64,000 nt of DNA from Diprion similis (taxonomy: Eukaryota > Arthropoda > Insecta > Hymenoptera > Diprionidae). The notes beneath the pieces were generated by a model. It made no database searches and had not been told where the DNA came from. It saw only the letters and a list, made by a program, of their open reading frames with translations. Made by a program: the position numbers and the translations under genes. Shown here piece by piece: positions 1 through 12,291 of the stretch (within the stretch, counting starts at the first letter, position 1; each line of letters begins with the position of its first letter). Location of the stretch: assembly GCF_021155765.1 (NCBI RefSeq), contig NC_060112.1, positions 22,718,501-22,782,500 of the forward strand. The letters are read 5' to 3'.

Positions 1-2210
1 AGATTCAGCATCTTCAATACACGGGATGGCCGGAACAAGAAGTACCGATGTACTGGCACTCCATCGTCGAATACTTCAATGAGCTGAGGGGTCTTTCTGC
101 GGGACCGGGACCCATAGTCGTTCACTGCGCTACGGGCACTGGCCGAACCGGGACCTTCATTCTTTGCGACATCGGTCTCCATTCTACCGCCGCTGAAGGG
201 GTAACCTATTGGAATTCCCAAATTTATGTATTGGTGATAGAACTTGCGAAGCGATCGGTTATTGGACACGTTCGATCCGTTACAGACGGTGGACCTGTTC
301 GCAGAGGCCGGCAATATGTACAATGCTCGGGCAAATATGTTGGAGAATTTGCAGCAATACATATTGGCGCACCTACTGCCCATGCAGTGCTTGCTTACGT
401 TGCCCACGAAACTAAATTGCAGTGATGTCTCCGAAGAGGAAATTGAAAAAATGAAGAAGGACTCGAGGGTCCATATGCGGAGGTGCGTGTCCTAGAACCC
501 AAGCTTCTCACCGTCGCGTCGATGAGAAAAAAGAAATGAGTACCTATAAAGAAAAATGTTGTTTTTTGACCTACAACTCAATGGGCAAAGAAAACGGAAG
601 ATTTTTAGACTTGTTTACTATAGCTGTAAAAACCAAAGCGAATTCTGTTCACAGTGTCTGTGAATGACTGACCCAACAATCTACAAACCGAGTGAGTACA
701 GTTGGTAAATTTTAATTCTCACCTTGTGTCATCGCAGGCTCGGAATCTCTGTCTGGAAGGAAAAAGCTCTTCGACCTTCGTACGAACCGCTGAAATCACC
801 GAATCCGGATCACTTGTACAAGAATAGATTTCCGAAATTCACACCAGGTTAGGCATTGCCCATTCATTGTATCGTTGTGACATAACATACTGGAAGTGCT
901 TTTAGGCGCTAACAATTTGGTTATATGTATTCGTATTCCTGAGTCATTCGCCGTGTACACAACGATCATGTGAATTGCAGTCGAACATAGTTTGGTCAGC
1001 CTCAAGCGGTATCCACCTGATGCAATTGACAGTGATTACATAAGCGCGGTAAGCGTCGATGGGCTCAGGGTGAAAGGACAGTACCTGGCGTCCCAATTGC
1101 CTCTACCGTGGACCCTTTCCGATTTCTGGCGACTGGTTGCCGAGAAAAGAACTGAACTCATCGTAATCCTACAACGACCCCGACCGGAAGGTCTTGTGAG
1201 TACCGAAACCAACTAATAATTGCTCGCAACTCCCTGTAAACGGTAATCTTTTCTCCATTTCGAAACACGCGTAATCCGCTTTGCAGGAATGCGTCGACAT
1301 CATTCCCCGGAAGAAGAGTATGCACAGACCTGTGCCTCACATAGAGGTGAAAACTAAGACGTTAAGTCACTCTAACGAACATTTCACAACCGATAAACTC
1401 CAGCTCACCGACACGTCCGAGGTAAATGGCAAATTTATCAGCATCCGCTCACTGGTTGTTTCATTCACACATTGACTTTCCTACTTTGCTATTGCCTCTG
1501 ACAGGAAGAACCAAGAACGCAGAATATCACTGTACTAACCTGCAAGGGTTGGGACCTCTTTGAAAACGGAGATCCTCCACAGCCTAAAGTGCTGGTCAAA
1601 CTATACATGGCCACGGAAAGGGTTCAACGACCAGAAAGTCCTACCCTCGTTCTCTGTTAGTGAGTAATTCTTCCAGCAATATCGATGTCGTCTCTGACAT
1701 GTATTTGAAATCAGTGCCGAGCAGCTTGCATTCGCGAAATCATTTCCGGATGAACCCTGATCAATTTCTTTCGCGCGCCATCGAAGATGATGTCCGACTG
1801 TCAAATGTATTACATGATACAACCGTTTTTGTTCCCAGTGACGGTGTCACAGGGTGCGGGTTGTACTTGGCTCTGAGCATTCTGCTGGAACGTATGTCCG
1901 TGGAGCAAGAGTGTGACGTGATTTCGGCGGTACGTGCGATTCGCCAATCCAGGCGAGAGTTCGTTTACTCTAAGGTGAATCAAATTCTCAACAGTTACAT
2001 CATCGCTTTGTCGAACACTAAAAATAAATTATCTGACTGTAACTTTGGAATACAATGTTTCCAAACGACTCTAAGTCCTTTCTTTTTATGTTTTAGGCTC
2101 AATTCGAATACTTGTACGACGCGGCACTGGAGTTTGTTCGAGACTTTGGAAATTACTCCAATATGGCGTTACGTCCGGCAGTGCCGCGGATTGCTACTCT
2201 CAAATCTTAA
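1..2210 (+). CDS. Receptor-type protein tyrosine phosphatase, 3' part (copy A, variant D1 loops)
   Basis: This is the 3' end of a tandem-phosphatase (D1+D2) receptor gene whose start lies left of the window. Exons read as 3-200, 286-482, 738-847, 981-1195, 1287-1421, 1505-1659, 1839-1974 and 2097-2210 (stop TAA), all joining in frame at AG/GT sites; bases 1-2 are the acceptor AG. The first exon carries the WPD-loop and P-loop of D1, but they read WPE and HCATGTGRTG. Active family members have WPD and HCSAGVGRTG. The nucleophilic Cys and the Arg are kept. The D2 P-loop reads LCYDGVTGCG, so its Arg is replaced by Gly. Five of the seven comparable exons have exactly the same length as in copy B or differ by 3 nt, and every intron phase matches, so the two genes are tandem duplicates. 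A polyA signal AATAAA lies at 2425-2430. No frameshift or stop is seen, so I do not call it a pseudogene. It is probably a weakly active or non-catalytic signalling receptor (inference). Confidence 0.85.
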
Positions 2211-4548
2211 CCATGTGATCTGATACTTCTCGTCCTGTCTCTCCATCTCTCACGTTTTTTTGGACTTGCACCTAGCTGAAATGTACCTACTCAGCTGTTT
2301 GCGATTCCCCACTTTACTCAGGCGTTCTCCAAACCTCTTTCTTTTTGATACTTTTCTCGCTCTTCAACTATGTCTCTTCAGCTGCGCAATCAGACCTTTT
2401 ATTATAATCTATTCCATATTCATAAATAAATCAAATATGTCATACACCATCAATCCACGAATGTCTCATTAATATTTTCCTGAGAACCATCACTTCCGTA
2501 ACAAATATCAACCAAAATATTATATCACGAATTCCTATCAATCATATACAACTGATGTATGTACCTAACAATGATCTGATTAGCAATAATGTAGTCAAAT
2601 ATGATACCATATATGTGTACGTATAAATATAAAATATTCATTTATTGATTATTCCAATATAACTTTTCGTCACCTATGATCATGAAGATCGCCTGCTTAG
2701 ACGTTCCTAGTGTGAAAATAAAATCACTGCTATAGAAGAGTATAGTTTTCGATCTTAAAATTCTCGTCTATCAGACAGCAGCTGAGTAACAAGGTAAGAC
2801 GAGAAGCAGCTTTTTGATTTCAGACAATGACAAATTTTACTGCTGCTTTAATTTCAGGGAACTATTTCGTAGATAGTACATTGTGTAACAAGGAGCCGAA
2901 GGCGAACATTCGTAATGTCCGGTGTCCGCGAGCCAAGACTTTGAGAAGCGCTGAAACTCCGAATCAAATTTGATTTAAACGTAAAATGAATTGACGTACT
3001 CCAACACGTGTCGAAAACACTATTATTCCCAAACTCAATCCACAATTATAGCACGCAAATTATTCATTCTGCGTTTTAATCAAATTTGAAACTGAGTTTA
3101 AGGACTCTCAACATGACGAGTTGCAAATACGCGAGGCGAAAATACCGTTGCCTTTTTGTTGCGCAAGATTCTTTATGTAAGAAGAGTATGTTACGCATTT
3201 TTTCACAAAGCTTAAAATTGAGGTTAGATTCACGTAATGTCAGCTTTGTTTGCGACTGCGCATGCGCGAAGTAGACCACTTTTAAATCCTTGGGCGCATG
3301 CGCATTCGCAAACTCACTCTATCGTTACAGGAACGAGTACTTTGTGTACAAAAAACACGCATAAAGACGCGGAAAACATGCTTCCATTATATAAAACAGT
3401 TTTTCGACATATGTCACAATCGCTTCCTAGAAACTGAACACACTTCTGATTTATCGAGTTCACCAACGGTCGACTGGGATTAAGCGGGCCGGCAAACTGA
3501 GGTTTTTGCGGTTTTCTTATGGACGAAATCGACCTCTTACAGGATGCAAAAGCTCAGTACGATTGTATACAAAAAAAGTGAATACACATGTTATTCCAGA
3601 CTTATATTTGTTTTTGAAAACGTCGTGAGTCGTCTGGTATATGAGAAGTCGTTGACAAAACAAAAGTACCAGCCTTATAAATCGTCAGATACGCACTTAC
3701 GCCTTGCTTACATCTGATGAACGGTTTTGCAATTTTCTAACTTATATAGACACTGTCGCGGTTGATAACAAGACGTCAGACACGGTTGACGGTTGAATTT
3801 TACAGTATAACAATGGCGTTTGCTTCGACGTGTAGTAAATCAAAATATCACGCAAAAGTCCATCAAGAGGCCTTCTGCAGTGATGTAAATATTAGATGAC
3901 TTCACACCCGCACGAATCATCAGGTGATTCGATCGCCGAGGTATCGCATTAAAGTCCAACATCACAGTGAAAATGTGTACCTGAGGATAATCCTAAATTC
4001 TAACCCATAATAGCAAATTCAAACAGTATGGCGGGAATCTAGGCTCATCGTAAGGTTTCTGAAATTCCAGAGTTCCGACGTCCCGAATGTCTGAGAATAA
4101 ATTTTAGTAGCTGAAAGATTTACATTCGAACAAAAACCTGATTTCCTCCGCAGAATGATAAATCGGTCGTCACAAACGAACAAGCGGGACGACACATCCT
4201 GTGGAGTTACGGTTTTTGCGGTTTCATTCGACAAAATTATTTTTTCCTCGACGGCTGACAATGAGTGGAATTCTCAGTCTTGCTCGAAAGCCCAGTCATT
4301 TATATTCCGCATCGATCACATTGCGTGGCGGTATAATGTCGTCGGTATTCTTTGCAAAGAATTATAAAATTTGACGAACGGACTAGAGTTCTTGTGCGAA
4401 ATTGAACTTATTGTGTGAGACGAAATCGTCGGATATATACAAACTCGAAAGTAAGAAGATGATGTAAAACGGAAAAAATTGGTTTCACGCTGCTCGTACG
4501 ACCGAGAAGAAAGTCCATTGCGAAAAAAATGTAATCAGTTTTTTTAAA
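2211..4548. other. Intergenic region between the two RPTP genes
   Basis: This stretch holds the 3' UTR of copy A (AATAAA at 2425-2430) and the upstream region of copy B. No ORF in it resembles a known protein; the short ORFs near 3080-3480 lack splice-consistent extension. The notable content is a pair of GCGCATGCGC-type palindromes near 3257-3304, listed separately. Confidence 0.6.
3257..3304. promoter_or_regulatory. Two NRF-1/Ewg-like palindromic sites
   Basis: TGCGCATGCGCG occurs at 3257-3268 and GCGCATGCGCA at 3294-3304, about 37 bp apart in otherwise AT-rich sequence. The core GCGCATGCGC is the binding palindrome of vertebrate NRF-1 and of its insect homologue Erect wing. The sites lie about 1.25 kb upstream of the start codon of RPTP copy B, so they could mark its promoter if there is an upstream untranslated exon. 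Matching the motif is direct; the function is inference. Confidence 0.4.
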
Positions 4549-7500
4549 ATGCCTTTTTTTCGGAAGCTTACATTTGTGACCGCAGTCTACCTCACGTCAC
4601 TCACGGTGCAGAGTCACGGGGAGCTTTTCGTGATTCGTGAATCTGAGCAAGTCCTTGATCCGGAAGGTGTACAGCATACTTGTGTATCGGAAGATGATCG
4701 TTCCGCATTAGTTTGGAATGAAGCCTTCGACGATTCAAAAAGTGAGCTTAATGTTATATTGGAACTTAAATCTTTTTACGACTTTGACAGCGACGATTCC
4801 GGTTGACTTTATATCTATACGCACATCATCGTCAAAGATGAGCAGTCCATCCTAGTATCAATAATATAATATATCGGAGTAGAGTGTTTGTGATATCATG
4901 GCGAAAACTTCTCAAGTCCCGAAAATTCTTAACACTGATCTGAAAATTCGACGATTTCAGAATCCTTCGCCAACACGAGGAAATCGTATTCGACGGAAAA
5001 TAGACTTGACTGGAATGCTAGGTGGAAAACTAATTCCCATTGGTCGCTCGTCGAATCGATGGAACACCCCGTGGGACCCGTCTTCGACTCTCGATGGAAA
5101 AGTACGAAAAATTGCATGTATTAGTTATTTTTCGAGAAATCTGATTACTTTGGACAATATTAGACCCATTTTTTTGCACACACTTGCAAATAATTCCCCC
5201 GATCATCACCATCTGACCATCATAAGTCTGGAACTCGTTCGGGTCGATTTTTATTGATCTGTATATAATCTAATATTTTCAGACTTTCCAGAAAACACTT
5301 TGGTTCAGCCATACTTGGAGGAAGGAATACCAGATACAGGCACACGCATATTTTCTGTCCGCGCAGATAACAATATAACCATCAGCCTTTTGGGTCCGTC
5401 AAAATCGGTTCGGATCTACATCACAACTGAGAAAATCACGTTATGTATTGCCTCCAACAATACCCAGTTTACCAGTTCGACATCGAAAAATGTACACCTA
5501 CAAAATGTAAGTAATGATGAGTTACAGAGAAAAAAAATAGATTTATGAGGCCGATCAATTTAGTGACTGAATTGCATCACTCTGTCATCATATTATTGCG
5601 CGGACGTTAAAGCCGTAAAACACAGTAGTACAATAACCTGCACTGAACATTTTATCAGGAGATGAAAAAATCTTTTGCAGATGAGTCGTTTTTCACCTAA
5701 GTTTTTGCACCAAGATGAGTGGCGGACGTTTACTTTTAAATGGAATATGAACTCTAACGAGATAAGGCTGACGATGAGCAATATGAACAATTTCTCTATG
5801 GAAGAAAAATTGGATCATTCGACAGGACACTTTGATACTCTATCCATTGAAAGACGTTCGTCGGCACGGATTCGATTTCATAATTGTAAAGCCACGTCTT
5901 TGTTTCACATTCAATCGTAAACTAACGCACGCTGATTCCTTTCAACTTTACCGACTCTATTTCAGACACTTACCTTCGTACGACAAGCTCAGGGGCAGAA
6001 CTAGTTGCATCGGATTCTCATTACAGCCAGGATTTTTGCGTAGAAACGCTGACGAGCTTCTGCTCCACGTGCAAACTGGACTTTTATGTTGTAGACAACA
6101 TTGGCAAAATTTATAGAATCGAAACCATTAACAATGAAGAAAAACATGTGGATGACGAAACGCCGACGTGGCGAATTGACAAATTGAAGAATACGCTGCC
6201 AGAAAACTGTGTATATCCTGTTAAACTTAAAACCCGTACTGGTATGGAGGGAAATATTGGCTCTGGTCGATGGGCAATAGCTAATTATCGAAAATGTCCA
6301 ACTGAAGGTGAGTTTTTACATGTTCCAGGAAGTCTATCAAATGTTTGTCACAACTCACCGTATAAGACTGCACACTTTTCTCTGCAGACGCTTTGAACTC
6401 CTTGTCCCTAACCACAAGCGATTCGGCACGTGTCTGGTGTCAGGAGCTCTCCTACTCTCAAAATCAAAATTCCGTGGTCGAGTCAACAGCTCCGAACGTC
6501 AACGGATGGTTTGGTGAGTCCTGCACAACTTGCGAATCAACGATATCTTCGTCGAATACTGAATAAGAAAAACTGAAACTTACCGCTAACATCGTCCTCT
6601 CTCTCTCTCTCACTCTTTCTCTCTCTCTTAGATCAAGAACAAAATCCGTTTTTGGAACGTGTATTGAAGTTAACAAATAATGGAATATCTATATGTGACA
6701 AAACCGGATGTTTTTGTATCCCAGGATCATACAGAACCAAGTGCAGAGGTAAGCGAAATTATTGTCATTCCCGACACGATACACTTTGTTGAATGTAGAT
6801 ATTATTATATTATACGGAGATTTTCGTCCTTGTGAACATAAGGATTGTCATTGAGACGGCCATACTCAAATTTTGGTGTTCCCACATGATAAAATATCGT
6901 CAAATAATTGATAAATAAATGTATCTAACGTCTCAGGCAAACACCTCAATTTTAAGTTATGCTAGAAAGCCTTCGAATTTCTCCGTTAGAATTTTTGGCA
7001 CTTGGCGATCAATTCTTTTCCCCTATCGTTATCACGCGACATTCAATGTACGTTGAGAGTCAAACGAACATCCCTTTGACGAGTACCAACACTCGATGGA
7101 AACTGGCAACTGAGTCACCGGAGTAACGATGTAGCACGACATTCTGTCCAGACCAAGCAACTTGGTCACTCGACATGTCGAACGCGCACATTCAAAGTTA
7201 ATAAACTTCTAGAAGGGTGAAGGAATCCTCTAAGATAAAAATCTCGACAGTCTTACTCGTAGTTTCTATTAAATAAGTAAAATTTCGTATTCACAGCAAC
7301 CAACGACTCACTGGATCTGAAAGCAACCTCAATCGATATCGGTATTGTAGAAGTTCGATGGAAAAACCCGTACATAAGCCGAAGTACAAACTCATTCATT
7401 TCTGCACCAATCGACTGTCATGCCAGAGTACGCATTGAATTAGTTGACACAAAACTTTTCGACTTTCCAAGGCGGAAATTTCCAAAAGAAATGAATGATT

Positions 7501-10500
7501 GCACTGAGAATCTATCGTTCGAACTTCCAACTGCAACGACATACCGTTTCGTCGTGACAATCGTAAATAGTTACGAACAAACACTGAACAGCGCCCTAGA
7601 GTTTTGGATCCCCGCGAGCGTGGGGTTCGGCAACAGGGATAAAGAACTGAGGGTGAAAGAAACGGACACTTCGATCGATATCAGAATTCCCAAGATCTTG
7701 AACATAACGTCGGACAGTATTGTATACATCATCGTAGAGGGAACATCGGCATGTAGCGACCAAAGCATCCCGTCGAAGTTGAGAAACCTCTTGATCAATG
7801 GGGAAGATTCCGGTAAGGCATGGATTGCTGCAAGTTTCGAGGTAACTACGAAAACAGATCAATTTTTCCTCCACCGTACCGTAATTTTTATCCGTCAATC
7901 CTGCTGTTTTTCTTGAAACGTTTCAGGATCCGAAAATGGTGTCTCGAAAATACTCGATTGAGAAGATCCCGACCGATAAGAAATCGCAAAAGTGTCATAT
8001 ACTTCCCACAGAAACTTATTATGTGACGGTGGCTGTCGTGAACTCGACCGGCCCAGTGTTTGCCAATATAACTTCAAAACCTATGACCCTGAAGATGCTA
8101 CCACCTGGCGATTCGGCCACCAATTCAAAACCGGCAGGAAGATGGACCTGGCTTTATATTTTCTTGATTTTATTAACCTGTTTCCTTTTACTCTACATTT
8201 GGCGACGGTAAGCATTGCACGATACTTTCTTGACCAAATTCTGTATCAACACTTTACCTGGATTCAATGATTTTTCGTAGTCTATAATGGCAGAGGCAAA
8301 ACTAGCCATCCTGAGACAAGTCAAACATCAATATCTTATTACCCGTATTCGAATGTAAGAGACGGAAGAATTTTAGCAAATAATCCTGTCACTACTTAAG
8401 TCGGCCATAATTAACATTTCAGGAAATTGCTAACGACTCTGCGGCAAATACACCGAGAGGATATCATTTTTTATTGGCATCGTTTCGTGGATTACGTAAA
8501 ACCCGCCCCTATTTGTCCTCTTCAATTAGAGACATCATCTCTGCACTTATCATCTGTCGCGAATCTGTGTCCAATGGGCAGTAGACCTGATGTAGACGCA
8601 GAAAATTGTTACTCAAATTTAATCTCTGTTCAAAATTTCGAAAAATACGTTCAGGAATCCATTATCATCGGTCAACTGAAATCACAATTCTTGGTAACAA
8701 TGCTTAAAAATTTGCAACACCCCTTCTACAACTTGTAAATTTTCATTCAAACTACCTTTCTTTTTGTCCTTCAGATGTTTCCAAGAGGTCTGAATGATAA
8801 GAGGCGACACAAGTATGGATCGCTGGTAGAAAACAAAATCAAAAACAGATATGCAAACATCTTACCGTGTACGTATTGTTCTTGACGTCGGAAATTGCGT
8901 GGTGTCTCATACAAATACATAGTATATACATGATATTATGATTATCTTTCGGGATTCATGTCTTATTTAAATGAAGATTAGAATTTTAACTTCAGTTAAA
9001 TTAGCTCATGTGTACGATATATTTTCATTATTGATATTCTCATGTGAAGTGGGTTGCTGCCCAAATAGCACACTTGTCGAAATGTTGACCATCGTTTGGC
9101 TAATTGCAATACTTTTCACACACTATTGACTGTCAACAGACAATCTAGCAGACATTTGTGAACGTATGGTTGACGTGTAGTCAACTATTGGCTTGAATTG
9201 CACTCTCTTTATCAGTCTCCGATTGGTTGACTTAATTTCTTGCCGACAATAAGTCAAATGTGTGCTACTTGGGTATTCATTCATCTCTACGGCATCATTG
9301 TATAATCCAAATATTGTTCACGAATAATAACAGATGACGATACGAGAGTGATCCTGAAAAAGATTCCGGGTATTCCCTTCTCCGACTACATCAACGCGAG
9401 TTACGTGGAGGTAAGGGTGTCAATATAACTGTTTCAAATACCAAGTAAAAGTCAAAACTTGATTGAAAAAAAACTCATTATATCCTTACCTCTCGTTCCA
9501 GGGCCTCGATAAAGAAAAGTGTTATATCGCGGCTCAAGGTCCTAAGCCAGAGACGGTTGAAGATTTCTGGCGAATGATTTGGCAAGAGGAATCTCTCGTG
9601 ATTTGCATGCTGGCAAATGTAGTCGAGAGTGAGAAGGTGAGCAAGAGAAGTAGTGGACATCCAATAGTAAATAAAACATCGGCTATTGAGACCGAAGCAA
9701 GGAACTTAATCCCCATGAACTTGTTTTTCTTCAGATTAAATGCTCGCAGTATTGGCCAGAATTCGGAAGCCGCGAAACTTACGGTGACATCACTGTATTC
9801 ATAGAGAGCCAGAAAGTATTCGCCGACTTCACTTTCAGAATCTTCTCTATCAGTCACAAAGGGGAAAACCGAAAAGTAGGATAGAAAATTCCAGACGGCA
9901 GAAAACTTAAATTCGTTAAAAATACGTCTAAAGGATATCATAGGCGCCATTATCTACCGCCTATAAGGCCCCGAGATATCCCTTGGACGTCTTCTTGACG
10001 ACTTTCAGTCTTGTGCTATATCCAAGATCGTCCAGATCTTTCAACCCTTCTGTTTCCACAGCCGTAAGCCTGTGATCTTCTTAATATGCTCCACAGATCG
10101 AGCATCTGCATTATACGGGATGGCCGGATCACAAGGTGCCTCTGTACGTGCATTCCGTGATTACATACTTGAACAAGTTGCTCAGAACGCCCATTGGAAA
10201 AGGACCCATAATTGTTCACTGCAGTGCAGGTGTCGGGCGAACAGGTACACTTATACTGTGTGACATCTGCCTGCGACAGGCCGCTCAAACTGGAGTAAGT
10301 AATTATGTAATTGGAAGAGGTTTCATGAGCTTCAAGAAAAATAGGTATCGCGTCTCTGTTCGCCCAAACTCTAACACCAACAATTATAACGGAATTTATT
10401 TTTTCAGAGCGTCGACGTACTCGCCCAGTTTCAAAAACTTCGTGACTGTCGCTTGAACATGGTGGACACTGAACTGCAATACGTATTTGCTCACATTGTC

Positions 10501-12291
10501 CTGGCCGAATGCTTGACTGCACAGTCTACGGAGATACCATGCAACAATGATTTGCCTCTGGCGATAGAAAGTGTAAAGGAAAAATTACCGCAGCATATAC
10601 AAAGGTTCCCATCAGAAGTCACCTATTTTCCAATTACAAAAGTAATCGTTACTTTACACACGCCTTTTCATGATTCTTTTACAGGCTCAGCGACACCGCT
10701 TGGCAAGATCAGGCGCTGTGTCCGTGGATGAGATCCTTGCCACCACTTCCGGAACACCTTGTGAAAAATAGATACCCAGAACTTGCACCAGGTCGGACAA
10801 CAAGTACAACAACTTGTAAATGCGTGACAATAATTTTTGAAATAACGTTGTTACGTGTACGATGTATCAACGATTTAACGCACGTATATTTTCATTTCGA
10901 ATGCAGGCTGTTCCAATCTGGTCTACCTAACACGTAATCGAGCGCACGGTTACAATGATTATATCAGCGCGGTCCTGGTCGATGGATTTAAATTCAAGAA
11001 GCAATTTTTCGCCTCCCAATTACCTATGCCATCAACGATTCCAAACTTTTGGCGACTAATTGCTGAGCAGAAGGTGGAGCTGGTTATAATTTTGCAACAA
11101 CCCGACCCTGAGGATCCCGTGAGTATTGGATCAAGAAATTTCGAAGCACGGACAAGCGTCGTCTAATCGAAGATCCATCGATCGAACATTGCAGTTATTT
11201 TTATCAAAATACGTGTAGCCGTAAATGTTTAATTCGCCAATAATCTATTTGTGCAGACATGCTGTGACGTCATGATGAACAAAGAGTCGTTCGATCCTGT
11301 GCCCTCCTTGAATGTGGAAGTGAAAACAATTTCAGATCCAACGAAATTGTTCCAGATCACCAAGGTTCTACTCACTACCAAGTCAGGGGTGTGTTTCGCA
11401 ACTTTTATAAGTGATATTTCGCGTCGAATAATGCAATTTGTCAAGCCTGAAATGCCGATACGTCTTTCGATAGAAGACTTAGCAATGGTGGTGTAAAAAT
11501 TTCATTTTCTGTTTCAAAAAGGGTCCATCAGAGTCTCGTGAAGTTACAGTGTTGACATGCACAGAATGGGGTTTAGGACGTGATGGGAAACCACCACCAC
11601 CCGAAGTTCTGGTGAGCCTCTGGATAAAATCGGAGGATATTCATCGAGAACAAGGGCCAACACTGGTTCTTTGTCAGTAAGTGACTGCTAATTCATTTAT
11701 TTGCAAGACTTAATTATACTCTGTTATCTGTCGATATCTTACATCGCGGTTTTCCGCATCCGTATCCTGTGTGACAAATATTTACGTAATTATCAGAATT
11801 AATACAGGCATTTTCTGTTTCTTTGGAAACCGGTATGTGGGTTATAAATAACAAGAGCAACTACTTATTTTCTTCAGTATTCTAGTTTTTTATATCACCG
11901 GAATTGTCGTGGTTTACAGCGATGGCGTCACCGGCTGCGGTCTCTACTTGGCTTTGAGTTTCGTCTTGGAACGAATGGCCGTTGAACGAGAATGTGATAT
12001 CATTTTAGCCGTCCGAGCTGTTCGTCGGGCAAGACCATGTTTTGTGCAGTCTCAGGTAAAGTCAATTCACAGTGAACCCGTATGAAAAAATTCTCGTCAA
12101 AATTACCCCCAAGAAAACAAATTGGTTTACCGATTGAAATTAATGATTGAAGCGATGAAAATTAAAAATCATTGATACCAGTCTAATTACGCAGAGCATA
12201 TTTTATTTTTTCGCAGGAACAATTCGAGTACTTATACACCGCCGCAGCGGAGTACATCAAGTCCTTCGAGACGTACGCCAACTTTGATTGA
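4549..12291 (+). CDS. Receptor-type protein tyrosine phosphatase, complete (copy B)
   Basis: A single-pass receptor with a signal peptide (residues ~1-24), a ~700-residue ectodomain, a hydrophobic segment at ~721-742 and two cytoplasmic PTP domains; about 1400 aa. Exons: 4549-4801, 4961-5101, 5283-5506, 5681-5885, 5966-6307, 6388-6513, 6632-6748, 7297-7841, 7927-8207, ~8316-8354, 8423-8693, 8775-8868, 9334-9410, 9502-9636, 9735-9875, 10097-10294, 10408-10604, 10685-10791, 10907-11118, 11257-11388, 11522-11676, 11920-12055, 12217-12291. D1 has KNRY (pTyr loop), WPD (Asp ~1008) and HCSAGVGRTG (Cys ~1039), so it looks catalytic, but the Q-loop glutamine is Asp (MVDT). D2 reads LCHDGVTGCG, with Arg lost, and should be inactive. 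The part just before the membrane (7297-8090) looks fibronectin-III-like; the N-terminal two thirds I do not recognise with confidence. The exon after the membrane segment is uncertain (see findings), and the first donor (gttgac) is weak. The cytoplasmic part faintly recalls the Ptp36E group, but that is memory only. Confidence 0.85.
9060..9273. mobile_element. MITE-like element with ~14-bp terminal inverted repeats
   Basis: In an intron of RPTP copy B, CCCAAATAGCACAC (9060-9073) is mirrored by GTGTGCTACTTGGG (9260-9273), which is its reverse complement except for one base. The 214-bp unit has no ORF. Size, terminal repeats and lack of coding content fit a miniature inverted-repeat transposable element. 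No clear target-site duplication was found at the flanks, so the exact ends are uncertain. Confidence 0.5.

Noticed and set aside
1-2210. RPTP copy A as a pseudogene
   Set aside because: All eight exons are open, splice in phase and keep family structure; only specific catalytic residues differ.
11265-11272. TGACGTCA as a regulatory CRE
   Set aside because: It lies inside RPTP coding sequence and is explained by the codons. The copy at 21452-21459 lies deep in a Pgd intron.
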